Shown here in pieces: positions 32,459-40,957 of a stretch of 59,276 bases of DNA (position 1 is the first letter of the stretch; each line of letters begins with the position of its first letter). Origin of the DNA: Palsa-892 sp035555855 (GTDB lineage: Bacteria > Pseudomonadota > Alphaproteobacteria > Rhizobiales > Xanthobacteraceae); NCBI GenBank assembly GCA_035555855.1, contig DATMGD010000068.1, positions 1 to 59,276 on the forward strand, written 5' to 3'. Under the pieces are notes generated by a model, which was not told where the DNA came from, made no database searches, and saw nothing but the letters and a program-made list of their open reading frames with translations. The position numbers were made by a program, and so were the translations under genes.

Positions 32459-33052
32459 TCACGCGGCGGCCAGCCCGATTCGCAGATCGCGCTTCCACAG
32501 CCAGTGTGCGAACGGCAGCGCAGCCAGCACCACCCACACCTTGGCGAGCGTCTGCCCTGCTACGAGATCGAGCGAGGCAAAGGCGAGCCACAGGAAAATC
32601 GTGGAGTCGACGGCAGCACTAACGACGCACGAGATCGCCACCGCATAAACGAAATTCCAGCGCGACAGCACGGTATAAACCGCAAGGTCGACGAAGCCCG
32701 CGATCAGCATCGCGACGCCCGACGCGACCACCAGCGAAGGCGGCGCAAGATAACCGGCGAGCGCCGCGCCCATCACCACCGTGCAGGCGGAAATCAGCAG
32801 CCCGAAACGTCGTTGAACAAAATCGCGCAACACGAAAGCGGCGCCAATCGGCAAGGCGCCCGTCGTTGCGAACAGCCCCGGTCCGACCGGAATCTTGCAC
32901 GGGCCATTCGGGTCGCACGAATGTCCGACATACATCGAAAGATAGTCGGCAAGCGGCACCATGAGGCAGAACAGCACGAGAAACAGCAGCCCCTCGGCGA
33001 GGCGGCGGCCGTCGGTCGCTACGTTTTCCTCGAAGCGCTCCACTGTTCCCAT
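32459..33052 (-). CDS. VUT family queuosine precursor transporter
   Basis: A 197-residue inner-membrane protein with about six helices (LLFLVLFCLMVPLADYLSM, then GALPIGAAFVLRDFVQRRFG, a conserved VUT/YhhQ signature). Relatives import 7-cyano-7-deazaguanine (preQ0) or preQ1. The start overlaps the 3' end of queC by 34 bp in another frame, which supports the queuosine link. The cell could thus make and salvage the precursor. The overlap and start are read from the sequence; the substrate follows from family and context. Confidence 0.88.
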   Translation of the reverse strand: MGTVERFEENVATDGRRLAEGLLFLVLFCLMVPLADYLSMYVGHSCDPNGPCKIPVGPGLFATTGALPIGAAFVLRDFVQRRFGLLISACTVVMGAALAGYLAPPSLVVASGVAMLIAGFVDLAVYTVLSRWNFVYAVAISCVVSAAVDSTIFLWLAFASLDLVAGQTLAKVWVVLAALPFAHWLWKRDLRIGLAAA

Positions 33053-33729
33053 CCTCGTGCCCGCAACTGGCAGGCCGGGCACTCGCCGCAGCCATAGCCC
33101 CACGCATGGCGGTGCAGGCGGTCGCCGAGATAGCAGCTATGGCTGTCCTCGACGATCAGACGAATGAGCGCATCCCCACCTATTTTGTGGGCCATCTCGA
33201 AGGTCTGCGCCTTGTCGATCCGCATGAGCGGCGTTTCAATCAATAATTCCTTATCCATGCCGAGTGTGAGCGCGCGGGCCATCGCCTGTATTGTGTCGTT
33301 TCGGCAATCGGGATAGCCGGAATAATCGGTCTCGCACATGCCGCCGACGAGGCGCGGTATGCCGCGGCGGTAAGCGAGCGCACCGGCGAAGGCGAGGAAA
33401 ATCAGATTGCGGCCCGGCACGAACGTCGTCGGCAGCCCGTTCTCGCCGATCTCGATTGCGGCTTCGCGCGTCAGCGCCGTATCCGAGATCGCGGCCAGCG
33501 CATCGAGCTTGACCATGTGATCCTCGCCAAGACGCTTTCGCCATTCGGGCTTGATGCCGATGATGCCGGCACGGATTTTAGGCCGCACGTCGAGCTCGAC
33601 CCGATGGCGCTGGCCGTAGTCGAAGCCTACCGTCTCGACCCGCTCGAAACGATCGAGCGCCCAGGCAAGACAAACAGTCGAATCCTGCCCTCCAGAGAAC
33701 AGCACCAGTGCACTGAACGATTCCGCCAT
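33019..33729 (-). CDS. queC: 7-cyano-7-deazaguanine synthase QueC
   Basis: Converts 7-carboxy-7-deazaguanine to preQ0 with ATP and ammonia in queuosine tRNA modification. The product has the PP-loop ALVLFSGGQDSTVCLAWAL at its start and the C-terminal zinc site (HSCYLGD, then GYGCGECPACQLR). The length of about 236 residues is normal. The ATG at 33729 shares a base with the stop of the upstream gene (TGATG). The transporter gene downstream overlaps its end. queD and queE are not in the window. Confidence 0.96.
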   Translation of the reverse strand: MAESFSALVLFSGGQDSTVCLAWALDRFERVETVGFDYGQRHRVELDVRPKIRAGIIGIKPEWRKRLGEDHMVKLDALAAISDTALTREAAIEIGENGLPTTFVPGRNLIFLAFAGALAYRRGIPRLVGGMCETDYSGYPDCRNDTIQAMARALTLGMDKELLIETPLMRIDKAQTFEMAHKIGGDALIRLIVEDSHSCYLGDRLHRHAWGYGCGECPACQLRARGWEQWSASRKT

Positions 33730-34199
33730 CAAAGCCCCTGCATGAATTTTAAGAGCAGCGCGCGGCGCGCCGTCTCACGCAGACGGCAGGCCGCGCCCAT
33801 CGGCACGGCCATCGAGCCGTGAATCTTGTGCCAGTAAAAATCGCAGGTCGTGTCGCGATAGGCAATCCAGGCGCGCTGCATCTCTTTCAACTTGTCCTGA
33901 TCCTGCTTGTCTTCGATTGAAGCCATCAGGCTTTTGTAGTTTTCGTTCAAGAGTTGATCCCAGATCGCTTCTTCCATTCGGTAGCAATTCGCCGTGCCGA
34001 GATTGGAGCCGTCCTTCTCCACGCACGGATCGGCGACGAGCTTGAAAGCGCAAGCGCCCTCGCCTTCGCCGTCATCGACATGCTTCGCCGCGCAATCCTG
34101 AATCAGCCTAATTTCGTCAGCACCGGGCTTGCGATCCTGTGCCTGTAGCGCCGTCGTGCAAAACAGCAGCAACAGGCATGTCGTCATCACGTTTCGCAT
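33729..34199 (-). CDS. Periplasmic LprI-like (DUF1311) protein
   Basis: A 156-residue protein with a signal peptide (MRNVMTTCLLLLFCTTALQA) and the DUF1311/LprI signature MQRAWIAYRDTTCDFYW, with several paired Cys (CAAKH, CAFKL, CVEKD, CYRME, CDFYW, CRLRE) that probably form disulfides. LprI of Mycobacterium inhibits lysozyme, but most members are uncharacterised. It lies between ivd and queC in a tightly packed run, six bases after the former. Confidence 0.85.
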   Translation of the reverse strand: MRNVMTTCLLLLFCTTALQAQDRKPGADEIRLIQDCAAKHVDDGEGEGACAFKLVADPCVEKDGSNLGTANCYRMEEAIWDQLLNENYKSLMASIEDKQDQDKLKEMQRAWIAYRDTTCDFYWHKIHGSMAVPMGAACRLRETARRALLLKFMQGL

Positions 34200-34204
34200 G
34201 ATGT

Positions 34205-35374
34205 TTATTTCGTCTTCTCGAAAATCTCGCGCCCGATGAGCAATCGCCGGATTTCGCTCGTCCCCGCGCCGATCTCGTAGAGCTTGGCGTCGCGCAACAG
34301 CCGTCCTGCCGGAAACTCGTTGATATAGCCATTACCGCCCAAGAGCTGCACGGCGTCGAGTGCGAGCTTCGTCGCGTTCTCCGCAGCGAACAAAATAGCG
34401 CCGGCGGCGTCTTCGCGAGTCGTCTCGCCGCGATCGCAAGCCCGCGCAACGGTGTAGACATAAGCGCGCGCAGCATTCATCTGCACATACATGTCGGCGA
34501 CCTTGGCTTGCACGAGTTGAAACGTGCCGATCGGCTCGCCAAACTGCTTGCGCTCATGGACGTACGGGATAACGACGTCGAGCGCCGCCTGCATGATACC
34601 CAAAGGGCCCGCCGCCAGCACCGCGCGCTCATAATCGAGCCCCGACATCAGCACCTTCACGCCCTCGTTCGGCTTGCCGACGATGTTCTCTTCCGGCACC
34701 TCGCAATCCTGAAACACCAGCTCGCACGTGTCGGAGCCGCGCATCCCGAGCTTGTCGAGCTTCTGCGCCGTCGTAAAACCTTTCATGCCCTTCTCGATGA
34801 TGAACGCCGAAATCCCGCGCGGGCCGGCCTTCGGATCGGTCTTGGCATAAACGATCAGTGTCTCGGCTTCGGGCCCGTTGGTGATCCACATCTTCGAGCC
34901 GTTCAGCACATATCGATCGCCCTTTTTGTCGGCGCGCGTCTTCATGCCGACGACATCCGAGCCCGCGCCCGGTTCCGACATCGCAAGCGCACCGACATGC
35001 TCGCCGGATATCAGTTTCGGCAGGTATTTCTTTTTCTGCGCGGCACTGCCGTTGCGGCGAAGTTGATTGACCGCGAGATTGGAATGCGCGCCGTAGGAAA
35101 GTCCGACAGCTGCCGAACCCCTGCTGACTTCTTCCATTGCAATACAATGTTCGAGATAGCCGAGCCCTGCTCCGCCATCTTCCTCTTCTACTGTGATGCC
35201 CAGGAGGCCGAGCGCGCCGAGCTTCAGCCAGAGATCGCGCGGAAATTTGTTGCTGCGGTCGATCTCGGCGGCGCGCGGCGCAATCTCCGCATCCGAAAAT
35301 GCCCGCACCGTATCGCGCAGCATGTTCGCGGTTTCGCCAAGGTCGAAATTGAGCCCCTGCCAGCTGTTCTTCAT
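34205..35374 (-). CDS. liuA: Isovaleryl-CoA dehydrogenase
   Basis: An FAD-dependent acyl-CoA dehydrogenase for leucine degradation, passing electrons to ETF. The product of about 389 residues has LAMSEPGAGSDVVGMKTRAD, WITNGPEAETLIVYAKT, the catalytic Glu in GLDYERAVLAAGP (near 249; its position in this loop is typical of isovaleryl-CoA dehydrogenase), and LLGGNGYINEFPAGRLLRDA near the end. The ATG overlaps the stop of the upstream thioesterase gene (TGATG). The methylcrotonyl-CoA carboxylase subunits lie 11 and 19 kb away on the same strand. Confidence 0.93.
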   Translation of the reverse strand: MKNSWQGLNFDLGETANMLRDTVRAFSDAEIAPRAAEIDRSNKFPRDLWLKLGALGLLGITVEEEDGGAGLGYLEHCIAMEEVSRGSAAVGLSYGAHSNLAVNQLRRNGSAAQKKKYLPKLISGEHVGALAMSEPGAGSDVVGMKTRADKKGDRYVLNGSKMWITNGPEAETLIVYAKTDPKAGPRGISAFIIEKGMKGFTTAQKLDKLGMRGSDTCELVFQDCEVPEENIVGKPNEGVKVLMSGLDYERAVLAAGPLGIMQAALDVVIPYVHERKQFGEPIGTFQLVQAKVADMYVQMNAARAYVYTVARACDRGETTREDAAGAILFAAENATKLALDAVQLLGGNGYINEFPAGRLLRDAKLYEIGAGTSEIRRLLIGREIFEKTK

Positions 35375-35850
35375 CAACGGCTCCGGATTTCGTCAGGCAC
35401 GCCTTCGAGGCACATCATCGTCGCCAGCATCTTGCCGATCAGCTTGCGCTCGCTGCCGCGGATCGCTTCGATGTCGCATTCGACGACCGTAAGCGCCTTG
35501 CCGGGTTTCAACACCTGCCCGATCGCGACGAAGCGCTCGCCTGCCGCCGGGCTCAGGAGGTTGATCTTGTATTCCGCCCCTAGCACCGACGAGTTCGGCG
35601 GCATCAACGAAAACGCGGCATAGCCCGTGGCGTTCGCGGCGATCGCCGTGACGAGGCCGCCATGCAGATAACCGTTCTGCTGGCAGAGATCAGGCCGGAA
35701 CGCGATCTCCACTTCGCAACGGCCCGGTGAAAGCGCGATCAGCCTGCCGCCAATCGTCTTCATGAAGGTCTGACGGTCGAAACTTCGCCGCACCTTGGCG
35801 TCCCAATCGGGATCCCTCGGCACAAACGCTTTTTTTGTGTCCGGCTGCAT
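35374..35850 (-). CDS. PaaI family thioesterase
   Basis: A 158-residue hotdog-fold protein. CQQNGYLHGGLVTAIAANAT is the PaaI-type active-site helix with the HGG motif, followed by the strand SVLGAEYKINLLSPAAGE. It hydrolyses acyl-CoA thioesters; coupling to ivd suggests rescue of free CoA from leucine-derived intermediates, which is inference. A REP-type module lies just upstream of the start. Confidence 0.9.
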   Translation of the reverse strand: MQPDTKKAFVPRDPDWDAKVRRSFDRQTFMKTIGGRLIALSPGRCEVEIAFRPDLCQQNGYLHGGLVTAIAANATGYAAFSLMPPNSSVLGAEYKINLLSPAAGERFVAIGQVLKPGKALTVVECDIEAIRGSERKLIGKMLATMMCLEGVPDEIRSR

Positions 35851-35863
35851 GCGGCTAACCTAG

Positions 35864-35912
35864 CGCATGATCCCGAAAAGTGGGAACCGCTTCACGTCGG
35901 GAAAACGCGCCA
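35864..35912. repeat. Dispersed repeat of the GCATGATCCCG type
   Basis: GCATGATCCCGAAAAGTGGG, then AACCGC and a GGGAAAACGCGCC end, lying between the thioesterase and the GGDEF-EAL gene. Its left part matches the module at 23407, and the right part resembles the GAAAACGC arm of copy A. Confidence 0.6.
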
Positions 35913-35933
35913 AATCGTACGCTTCGAACGCGT

Positions 35934-38168
35934 TCAGACCTTCGAGGTCGCAAGCCGGATCAGCTTGTCCCGCTTGGTTGGGTTCAACATTTCGCTGAGC
36001 TGGTCCGCCGGCACCGCTTTCGAGAACAGGAAGCCCTGGAGCTGATGGCAGCCCGCGGCGCGCACGAAGCGATGCTGCTCCTTGGTCTCGACGCCCTCGG
36101 CGGTGACGGTAAGGCCGATTGCACGGCCGAGCCGCGCGACGCATTCGATAATCGCCGCCGACTCTTCGGTGACGCCGAGATTCTGCACGAACGATTTATC
36201 GATCTTGATTTTGTCGACCGGGAAGCTTCGCAAATAGCCGAGCGAGGAATAGCCAGTGCCAAAATCGTCAAGCACGATCCTGATGCCCATCTGCCGCATC
36301 TCTGCGAGCTGACCGAGCACCTCGGGCGTCGCGTTCAAGAGCGTGCCCTCGGTGATCTCGATTTCGAGCCGCCGCGGATTGAACCCGGTCTCGTCCAGCA
36401 CGCGCGTCAGCCGCGCGACCATATCCGAGCTATGGAAATTCGACGGCGAAAGATTCACAGCGAGCGAAACGTCGGGCCAGCGTTGCGCCTCCTGACAGGC
36501 GCGGCGCAGCACCCATTCGTCGAGGCGAACGATCAAGCCGGAATGTTCGGCCGTCGGCACGAATTCGTTCGGCGGCACGACGCCGCGTTCGGGATGATCC
36601 CAGCGCACCAGCGCTTCGACACCCACCACGCGCTCGCCATCGGCGGAAAGCTGCGGCTGGTAACGCACCACAAGCTCTTCGTTGGTAAGCGCCGCTGCAA
36701 GCTCGCGTTCCATCTTGCCGCGCTTGTGCAAGGCATCTTCGTAACCCGGATCGAACATCCGTAGTGTGCCCCGCCCTTCGGTGCGCGCGCGGTAGAGCGC
36801 GATATCGGCACGGCGCAGCAGCGTCTCGGCATCGAGGGCGTGTTCCGGCGCGATCGCGACACCGATCGAAGCCGAGACAGTCAGCACGTGATCGCCGGCC
36901 GGCGTCTGCTGCCGCAGGTTTTCGAGGATGTGGCGCGAGATGACGCCGATCTCGTCATGACTGTCGAGCGGCAGCAGCAGCGCGAATTCGTCGCCGCCGA
37001 GGCGCACCGCGGCAAGACTGTTCTTGATCGCCGCAAGCCGCCAGGCTGCGACGGTCAGGAGTTCGTCGCCGACATGATGGCCGAGCGTATCGTTGATGTC
37101 CTTGAAGCCGTCGATATCGATGAACAACAGCGCAAGCTTGCGGTCGGGCTTCAGTGTCTCCAGGCTCTCGGCGAGGATTTCGAGGAGTTGCGCGCGGTTG
37201 CCAAGACCCGTCAGCGTATCGCGGAAGGCGAGTTCTTTCGCGCGCCGTTCGCTGTTCTTCAGCTCTTCGCTGGCAAGCCGCGCCTGCCGCAACACCATCG
37301 CGCCCATGAAACCAAGGAACAGCACGATGCCGACCAGCGCCGGCAGAAGCTGCCGCAACATCGCTGTGCCCGGCGTTTTCGGCGTCCACACCAGCCATGC
37401 CGGACGATTCTTGCCGCCATCGCCATAAAGCGGCAACGGCATGCTCGCTTCGTCCGGTTGCGCGCGGCTGTCGCGCACCGCGATGTTTTCCGCCGAATAG
37501 TTCTTGCCGAGATCCTGCAGGAAACGGCCCTCGGTGAAACGTACATTGATCGCGATCGCAGGCGTATCGTTATCGGCCGCCTCGTTCTGGGTTGAAACCG
37601 CAACGACGCCGACCAGCGCCGGGCGCTGATCGATGCGCGTGAAGATGACGCGAGACACCGGCTCGGGCGATGGCGCGATATCGGTGGCCTCGGTGTGGAT
37701 CACATTATTTAATCGCCGCAGTTTGTAGGTATCCCTCACCTCGGCGATGATCGGGCGAATATTCTCCTCGACAACCTCGTAGATATTTTTGTCGGCAAGC
37801 CTGCCGTTGATCGACGCATAGACCGGAACGTTCTCGCCTTTCAGGATATAGGTTTGATCGTAACCGCTCGTCTCGTGCATGCGGCGACCGAAGTTGCGAT
37901 GGATCCACGAAGCGTCGCTGCGCGATACGCCCTGCGGTACGGTTTCATCCCAGCGCGACAGCGCGCGCAGATCGCTACGCATGCGCGCCATTTTCGATGC
38001 GACACCGTTGCGAACCGTGGCTACTTCACGCTCAATGCTGTCGGTGTCGACGCGATGCGCAACTAGAATGGCGACGCCGACGAGCACCACCGCCGCCAGG
38101 GCCATCAAGCCGCCGACGGCCGCGAGCCAACGATCGCCCCACTGATGCCGCTGCCAAAATTCACGCAT
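35934..38168 (-). CDS. Membrane GGDEF-EAL protein with periplasmic sensor
   Basis: A cyclic-di-GMP enzyme of about 744 residues. A transmembrane helix (about 16-38) and a second (about 280-300) flank a periplasmic region of CHASE4 type with SRWDETVPQGVSRSDASWI. Then come GGDEF (about 310-470) with intact RLGGDEFALLL and EAL (about 480-735) with VEALVRWDH, EITEG, DDFGTGYSS, KIDKSFV and TAEGVET, so both catalytic motif sets are present. No RxxD inhibitory site precedes GGDEF. The ATG at 38168 has GGCGGA upstream; an ATG at 38195 lacks one. Divergent deacetylase genes suggest a cell-surface role, but the output direction cannot be told. Confidence 0.93.
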   Translation of the reverse strand: MREFWQRHQWGDRWLAAVGGLMALAAVVLVGVAILVAHRVDTDSIEREVATVRNGVASKMARMRSDLRALSRWDETVPQGVSRSDASWIHRNFGRRMHETSGYDQTYILKGENVPVYASINGRLADKNIYEVVEENIRPIIAEVRDTYKLRRLNNVIHTEATDIAPSPEPVSRVIFTRIDQRPALVGVVAVSTQNEAADNDTPAIAINVRFTEGRFLQDLGKNYSAENIAVRDSRAQPDEASMPLPLYGDGGKNRPAWLVWTPKTPGTAMLRQLLPALVGIVLFLGFMGAMVLRQARLASEELKNSERRAKELAFRDTLTGLGNRAQLLEILAESLETLKPDRKLALLFIDIDGFKDINDTLGHHVGDELLTVAAWRLAAIKNSLAAVRLGGDEFALLLPLDSHDEIGVISRHILENLRQQTPAGDHVLTVSASIGVAIAPEHALDAETLLRRADIALYRARTEGRGTLRMFDPGYEDALHKRGKMERELAAALTNEELVVRYQPQLSADGERVVGVEALVRWDHPERGVVPPNEFVPTAEHSGLIVRLDEWVLRRACQEAQRWPDVSLAVNLSPSNFHSSDMVARLTRVLDETGFNPRRLEIEITEGTLLNATPEVLGQLAEMRQMGIRIVLDDFGTGYSSLGYLRSFPVDKIKIDKSFVQNLGVTEESAAIIECVARLGRAIGLTVTAEGVETKEQHRFVRAAGCHQLQGFLFSKAVPADQLSEMLNPTKRDKLIRLATSKV

Positions 38169-38465
38169 AATTCCGCCACCCGTAATTTTGGGCATTTCAT
38201 CAGAAAGATGTCGGCAACCACTTAATTTTGCTCCGTTTTCCGAAGCGATCAGAACAACGGTAAATCAACTGTGAACCTTGTAACGCCAAGGACTTAGCCA
38301 CGCGGCGCGCCGGCCGAAGCGGCCAAGCGTCAAGATTTCCGTTAAAATGCGACAAATTATTCCTGCCGGCACAAAGGCTTTTCCGGCAAAGCTTTATCGC
38401 CATTGATCGGCTGCGGGCTTGGTCCTACGCAGGCGCATCGCCAGGCGATTCGAGTTTCGTCTTTC
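38169..38465. other. Intergenic region between the GGDEF-EAL and deacetylase genes
   Basis: About 297 bp shared upstream sequence of two divergent genes. It is less GC-rich than its surroundings in parts (for example GTTAAAATGCGACAAATTATT). I see no convincing promoter pair, palindrome or small gene in it. Confidence 0.5.
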
Positions 38466-39209
38466 ATGTTTTTCGCGCGCTTTTTCCTTGCCGCTATCTG
38501 GATCGCGGGTTTCACCCACGCGGCCGCAGCTGAAAGCTGTCCCGGTAATCCGAATGCGCTCGGTACCGCACGCGTTTTGCAGGTCACGCCGGGCCATTAC
38601 GGCAAAAAGCATTTTCCCGGCACGCTGCCGCTCAAGCCGCGTGAAGTCGTGCTCACGTTCGACGACGGCCCCAATCCGCCGACCACCGCAATGGTGCTGA
38701 AGGCGCTCGCGCGCGAATGCGTGAAGGCGACGTTCTTCGTGATCGGCCGCAATGCGCAAGCTCATCCCGATTTCGTCCGCCGCATCGCCGCCGAGGGTCA
38801 TACGGTCAGCCATCACAGCATGACGCACCCGATGACGCTCGCGAGCATTTCGTACGCTGCCGCGGTCGACAACATCGAGCGCGGCATCAAGGCCGTCGAG
38901 AAAGCGGCCGCGCCCTACAAGGCGGCGCACTTCTTCCGTTTTCCGGGATTCGGTTCCTCGCCGGCGCTGCTCGACTACCTCGACCGCAAAGGCTACGCCG
39001 TCTTCGGTGCCGACCTGTGGGCGAGCGACTGGAACCCGATGACGCCGGAATACGAGCTCTCGCTGGTGATGGCGCGGCTGGAGCACGCCGGCGGCGGCAT
39101 AATTCTATTCCACGATACGCAGGGACACACCGCCCGCATGTTGCCTGCGTTCCTCCGGGCGCTGAAGGCTGGCGGTTTCCAGATCGTGCACGCGGTTCCT
39201 GCACGGTAA
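38466..39209 (+). CDS. Secreted polysaccharide deacetylase (copy 1)
   Basis: A NodB-type carbohydrate esterase (CE4) that removes acetyl groups from polysaccharide or peptidoglycan in the periplasm. Signal peptide about 1-25 from the ATG at 38466 (a TTG 63 bp upstream is the alternative; neither has a good ribosome binding site). The mature protein begins with SCPGNPNALGTARVLQV, then VLTFDDGPNPPTT (motif 1, catalytic Asp), HSMTH metal ligands (motif 2), FFRFPGFG (motif 3) and a final ILFHDTQGHT. A paralogue with the same CPGNP start lies 105 bp downstream. Confidence 0.9.
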   Translation: MFFARFFLAAIWIAGFTHAAAAESCPGNPNALGTARVLQVTPGHYGKKHFPGTLPLKPREVVLTFDDGPNPPTTAMVLKALARECVKATFFVIGRNAQAHPDFVRRIAAEGHTVSHHSMTHPMTLASISYAAAVDNIERGIKAVEKAAAPYKAAHFFRFPGFGSSPALLDYLDRKGYAVFGADLWASDWNPMTPEYELSLVMARLEHAGGGIILFHDTQGHTARMLPAFLRALKAGGFQIVHAVPAR

Positions 39210-39314
39210 GGTTGATGGCGAATCGTCACAGCCAGATGGGCAAAACGTCCCGGTACGGCTTTTTCTGCCCCCGCCGTTCAGGTTAAATTCATGCGGGGTA
39301 AGGGAATTCACTGC

Positions 39315-40322
39315 ATGCGCTTGAAATCCGTTTTGCTCGGCGGCGTTTTTGCCGCGAGTCTCGTTGCGGCCTTGTTACCGGCCACCGTTCACGCCGAGGA
39401 TTGCCCTGGCAATCCCGAAGCTATGGGCGTCTCGCGAACCATCGAGATCGATCCCAAGGAAACGCCGACACTCGGCGGCCATCAATACAACAGCCGCCTG
39501 CCGCTCGAGCCGAAAGAGTTCATCCTCACCTTCGATGACGGTCCGGTCAAAAAGACGACGCCGGAGGTGCTCGACTTCCTGAAAAAGGAATGCGCCAAGG
39601 CGACCTTCTTCCTGATCGGCGTCAACGCACAGGAAAACCCCGACCTCGTCCGGCGCATCGCCGAGGAAGGCCACACCATCGGCACCCATACCCGCACGCA
39701 TGCCTATCTCAGCCGCCTGCCGATCGAGAAGGCGCAGCAGCAGATCGATGACGGTTTCCGCATGGCGCAGGCTGCGCTCGACCCGATCGGCAAAAAAGTT
39801 TCGCCGTTCTTCCGCTATCCGGGTCTTTTGGACACACCGCAGACCGAAGCCTATTTGCGCGAGCACAACGTCGCGACGGTCGGCATCGACGTGCTGGCGA
39901 GCGACTGGTTTCATCGCCTGCAGCACAATCCCGAAGGCATCTTGCAGCGCGCGGTCTCGCGCCTTGAGGAGCGCGGCTCGGGCATCCTGCTCCTGCACGA
40001 TGTGAAGAAGGTCACCGCCGGTCTCCTGCCCGAACTGTTCAAGCGGCTGAAGGCACGCGGCTTCAAGCTCGTGCACATGGTCGCCAAGGACGGCGCGTTG
40101 CCCGTCATTCCGCCCGCACCGGAGCCGACGGCGGAAGAAATCGCCGCGAAGGAAAAAGCTGCAAAGCAGAAAGTGGCGGAACGCCCCGCCATTCGCAGCG
40201 GGCGCGTCGCGCGCCATCACCGCGTGGCACGCTACCATCGCGCTCAGGCGCGGCGTCATCACACGCGTCAAGCCACGAGATTCCGCTCCAGCGCTTATAA
40301 CGACTTCGTCTACGAGCGCTGA
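39315..40322 (+). CDS. Secreted polysaccharide deacetylase (copy 2) with His/Arg-rich tail
   Basis: Paralogue of the preceding CE4 enzyme: signal peptide (about 1-27), DCPGNPEAMGVSRTIEI, FILTFDDGPVKKTT, GTHTRTHAYL, FFRYPGLL and ILLLHDVKK, all motifs intact. It carries about 65 extra C-terminal residues: an Ala/Glu/Lys segment, then a very basic His/Arg-rich tail (VARHHRVARYHRAQARRHHT) that could bind anionic polymer or metal. The ATG at 39315 is preferred for its clean signal peptide; an ATG at 39291 is possible. Tandem duplication with divergence of the tail is likely. Confidence 0.9.
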   Translation: MRLKSVLLGGVFAASLVAALLPATVHAEDCPGNPEAMGVSRTIEIDPKETPTLGGHQYNSRLPLEPKEFILTFDDGPVKKTTPEVLDFLKKECAKATFFLIGVNAQENPDLVRRIAEEGHTIGTHTRTHAYLSRLPIEKAQQQIDDGFRMAQAALDPIGKKVSPFFRYPGLLDTPQTEAYLREHNVATVGIDVLASDWFHRLQHNPEGILQRAVSRLEERGSGILLLHDVKKVTAGLLPELFKRLKARGFKLVHMVAKDGALPVIPPAPEPTAEEIAAKEKAAKQKVAERPAIRSGRVARHHRVARYHRAQARRHHTRQATRFRSSAYNDFVYER

Positions 40323-40401
40323 GGCCGGTCAGTAGTGCCCTGAAAAGAGTTGGCGCACACGAGCAGTGTGCGCTCCCGAAAACTTATTGTTTCAAGAAAT
40401 T

Positions 40402-40486
40402 TGGTGCGGCCGAGAAGACTCGAACTTCCAAGGGTTGCCCCGCTAGCACCTCAAGCTAGTGCGTCTACCAATTCCGCCACGGCCGC
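40402..40486 (-). tRNA. tRNA-Leu (anticodon GAG)
   Basis: On the minus strand the acceptor GCGGCCG pairs with CGGCCGC before ACCA. The D arm contains AATTGGTAGACGC, the anticodon stem is CTAGC/GCTAG with loop TTGAGGT (anticodon GAG), a long variable arm GGGGCAACCC follows, then GTTCGAGTC. The encoded CCA ends at 40402. This is a class II tRNA reading CUC/CUU. Confidence 0.96.
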
Positions 40487-40593
40487 TGATTGGATGGTCT
40501 GACAATCAAATCAGACGCGCGCATGTAACAAATCGAGCGCGTCATCTCAAGGACGAAAAGTCCTTGTTTTCCCCGAATTGCCCTGGATTCACC

Positions 40594-40842
40594 CTAGATT
40601 CTTGGGGCCGTTTCAGGCCGCGGCAGGAGGCTCGTGACCGTCACCCCGATCCGATTCCCGTTGATCGAGACCGTTCCCCGGGCGACCGGCATGTTGTTGG
40701 CGAGGATCGTCACCTCGTCGTCCTCGGTCGCCTCAAGCTCGATAATGGCCCCGCGGCCCATGCGCAGCATCTGGTGGATCGGCATCGTCGTCGAGCCGAG
40801 CACCACCGAAATATCGCAGCTAACCTGATGAATTGTCGTCAC
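40594..40842 (-). CDS. FliN/SpoA-domain protein (FliM/FliN family)
   Basis: An 82-residue protein that is essentially one SpoA (C-ring) domain: DISVVLGSTTMPIHQMLRMG, then GAIIELEATEDDEVTILANN and PVARGTVSINGNRIGVTVTS, the FliN pattern. It starts with GTG after GCAGGAC. FliN builds the flagellar switch, but no other flagellar or type III secretion gene is in the window, so it is an orphan. It may act at the C-ring with genes elsewhere, or bind another partner. Confidence 0.8.
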   Translation of the reverse strand: MTTIHQVSCDISVVLGSTTMPIHQMLRMGRGAIIELEATEDDEVTILANNMPVARGTVSINGNRIGVTVTSLLPRPETAPRI

Positions 40843-40957
40843 GTCCTGCCCCCAAACCCGCGTAAAACCTGCCTGTTTATGGTGAACGAAGGGTTAATGC
40901 GTAGCTTATAAACGCCCCGCGCATGGCCCGAGCCCCGGAACAGGGCTAAAAGGCCCC

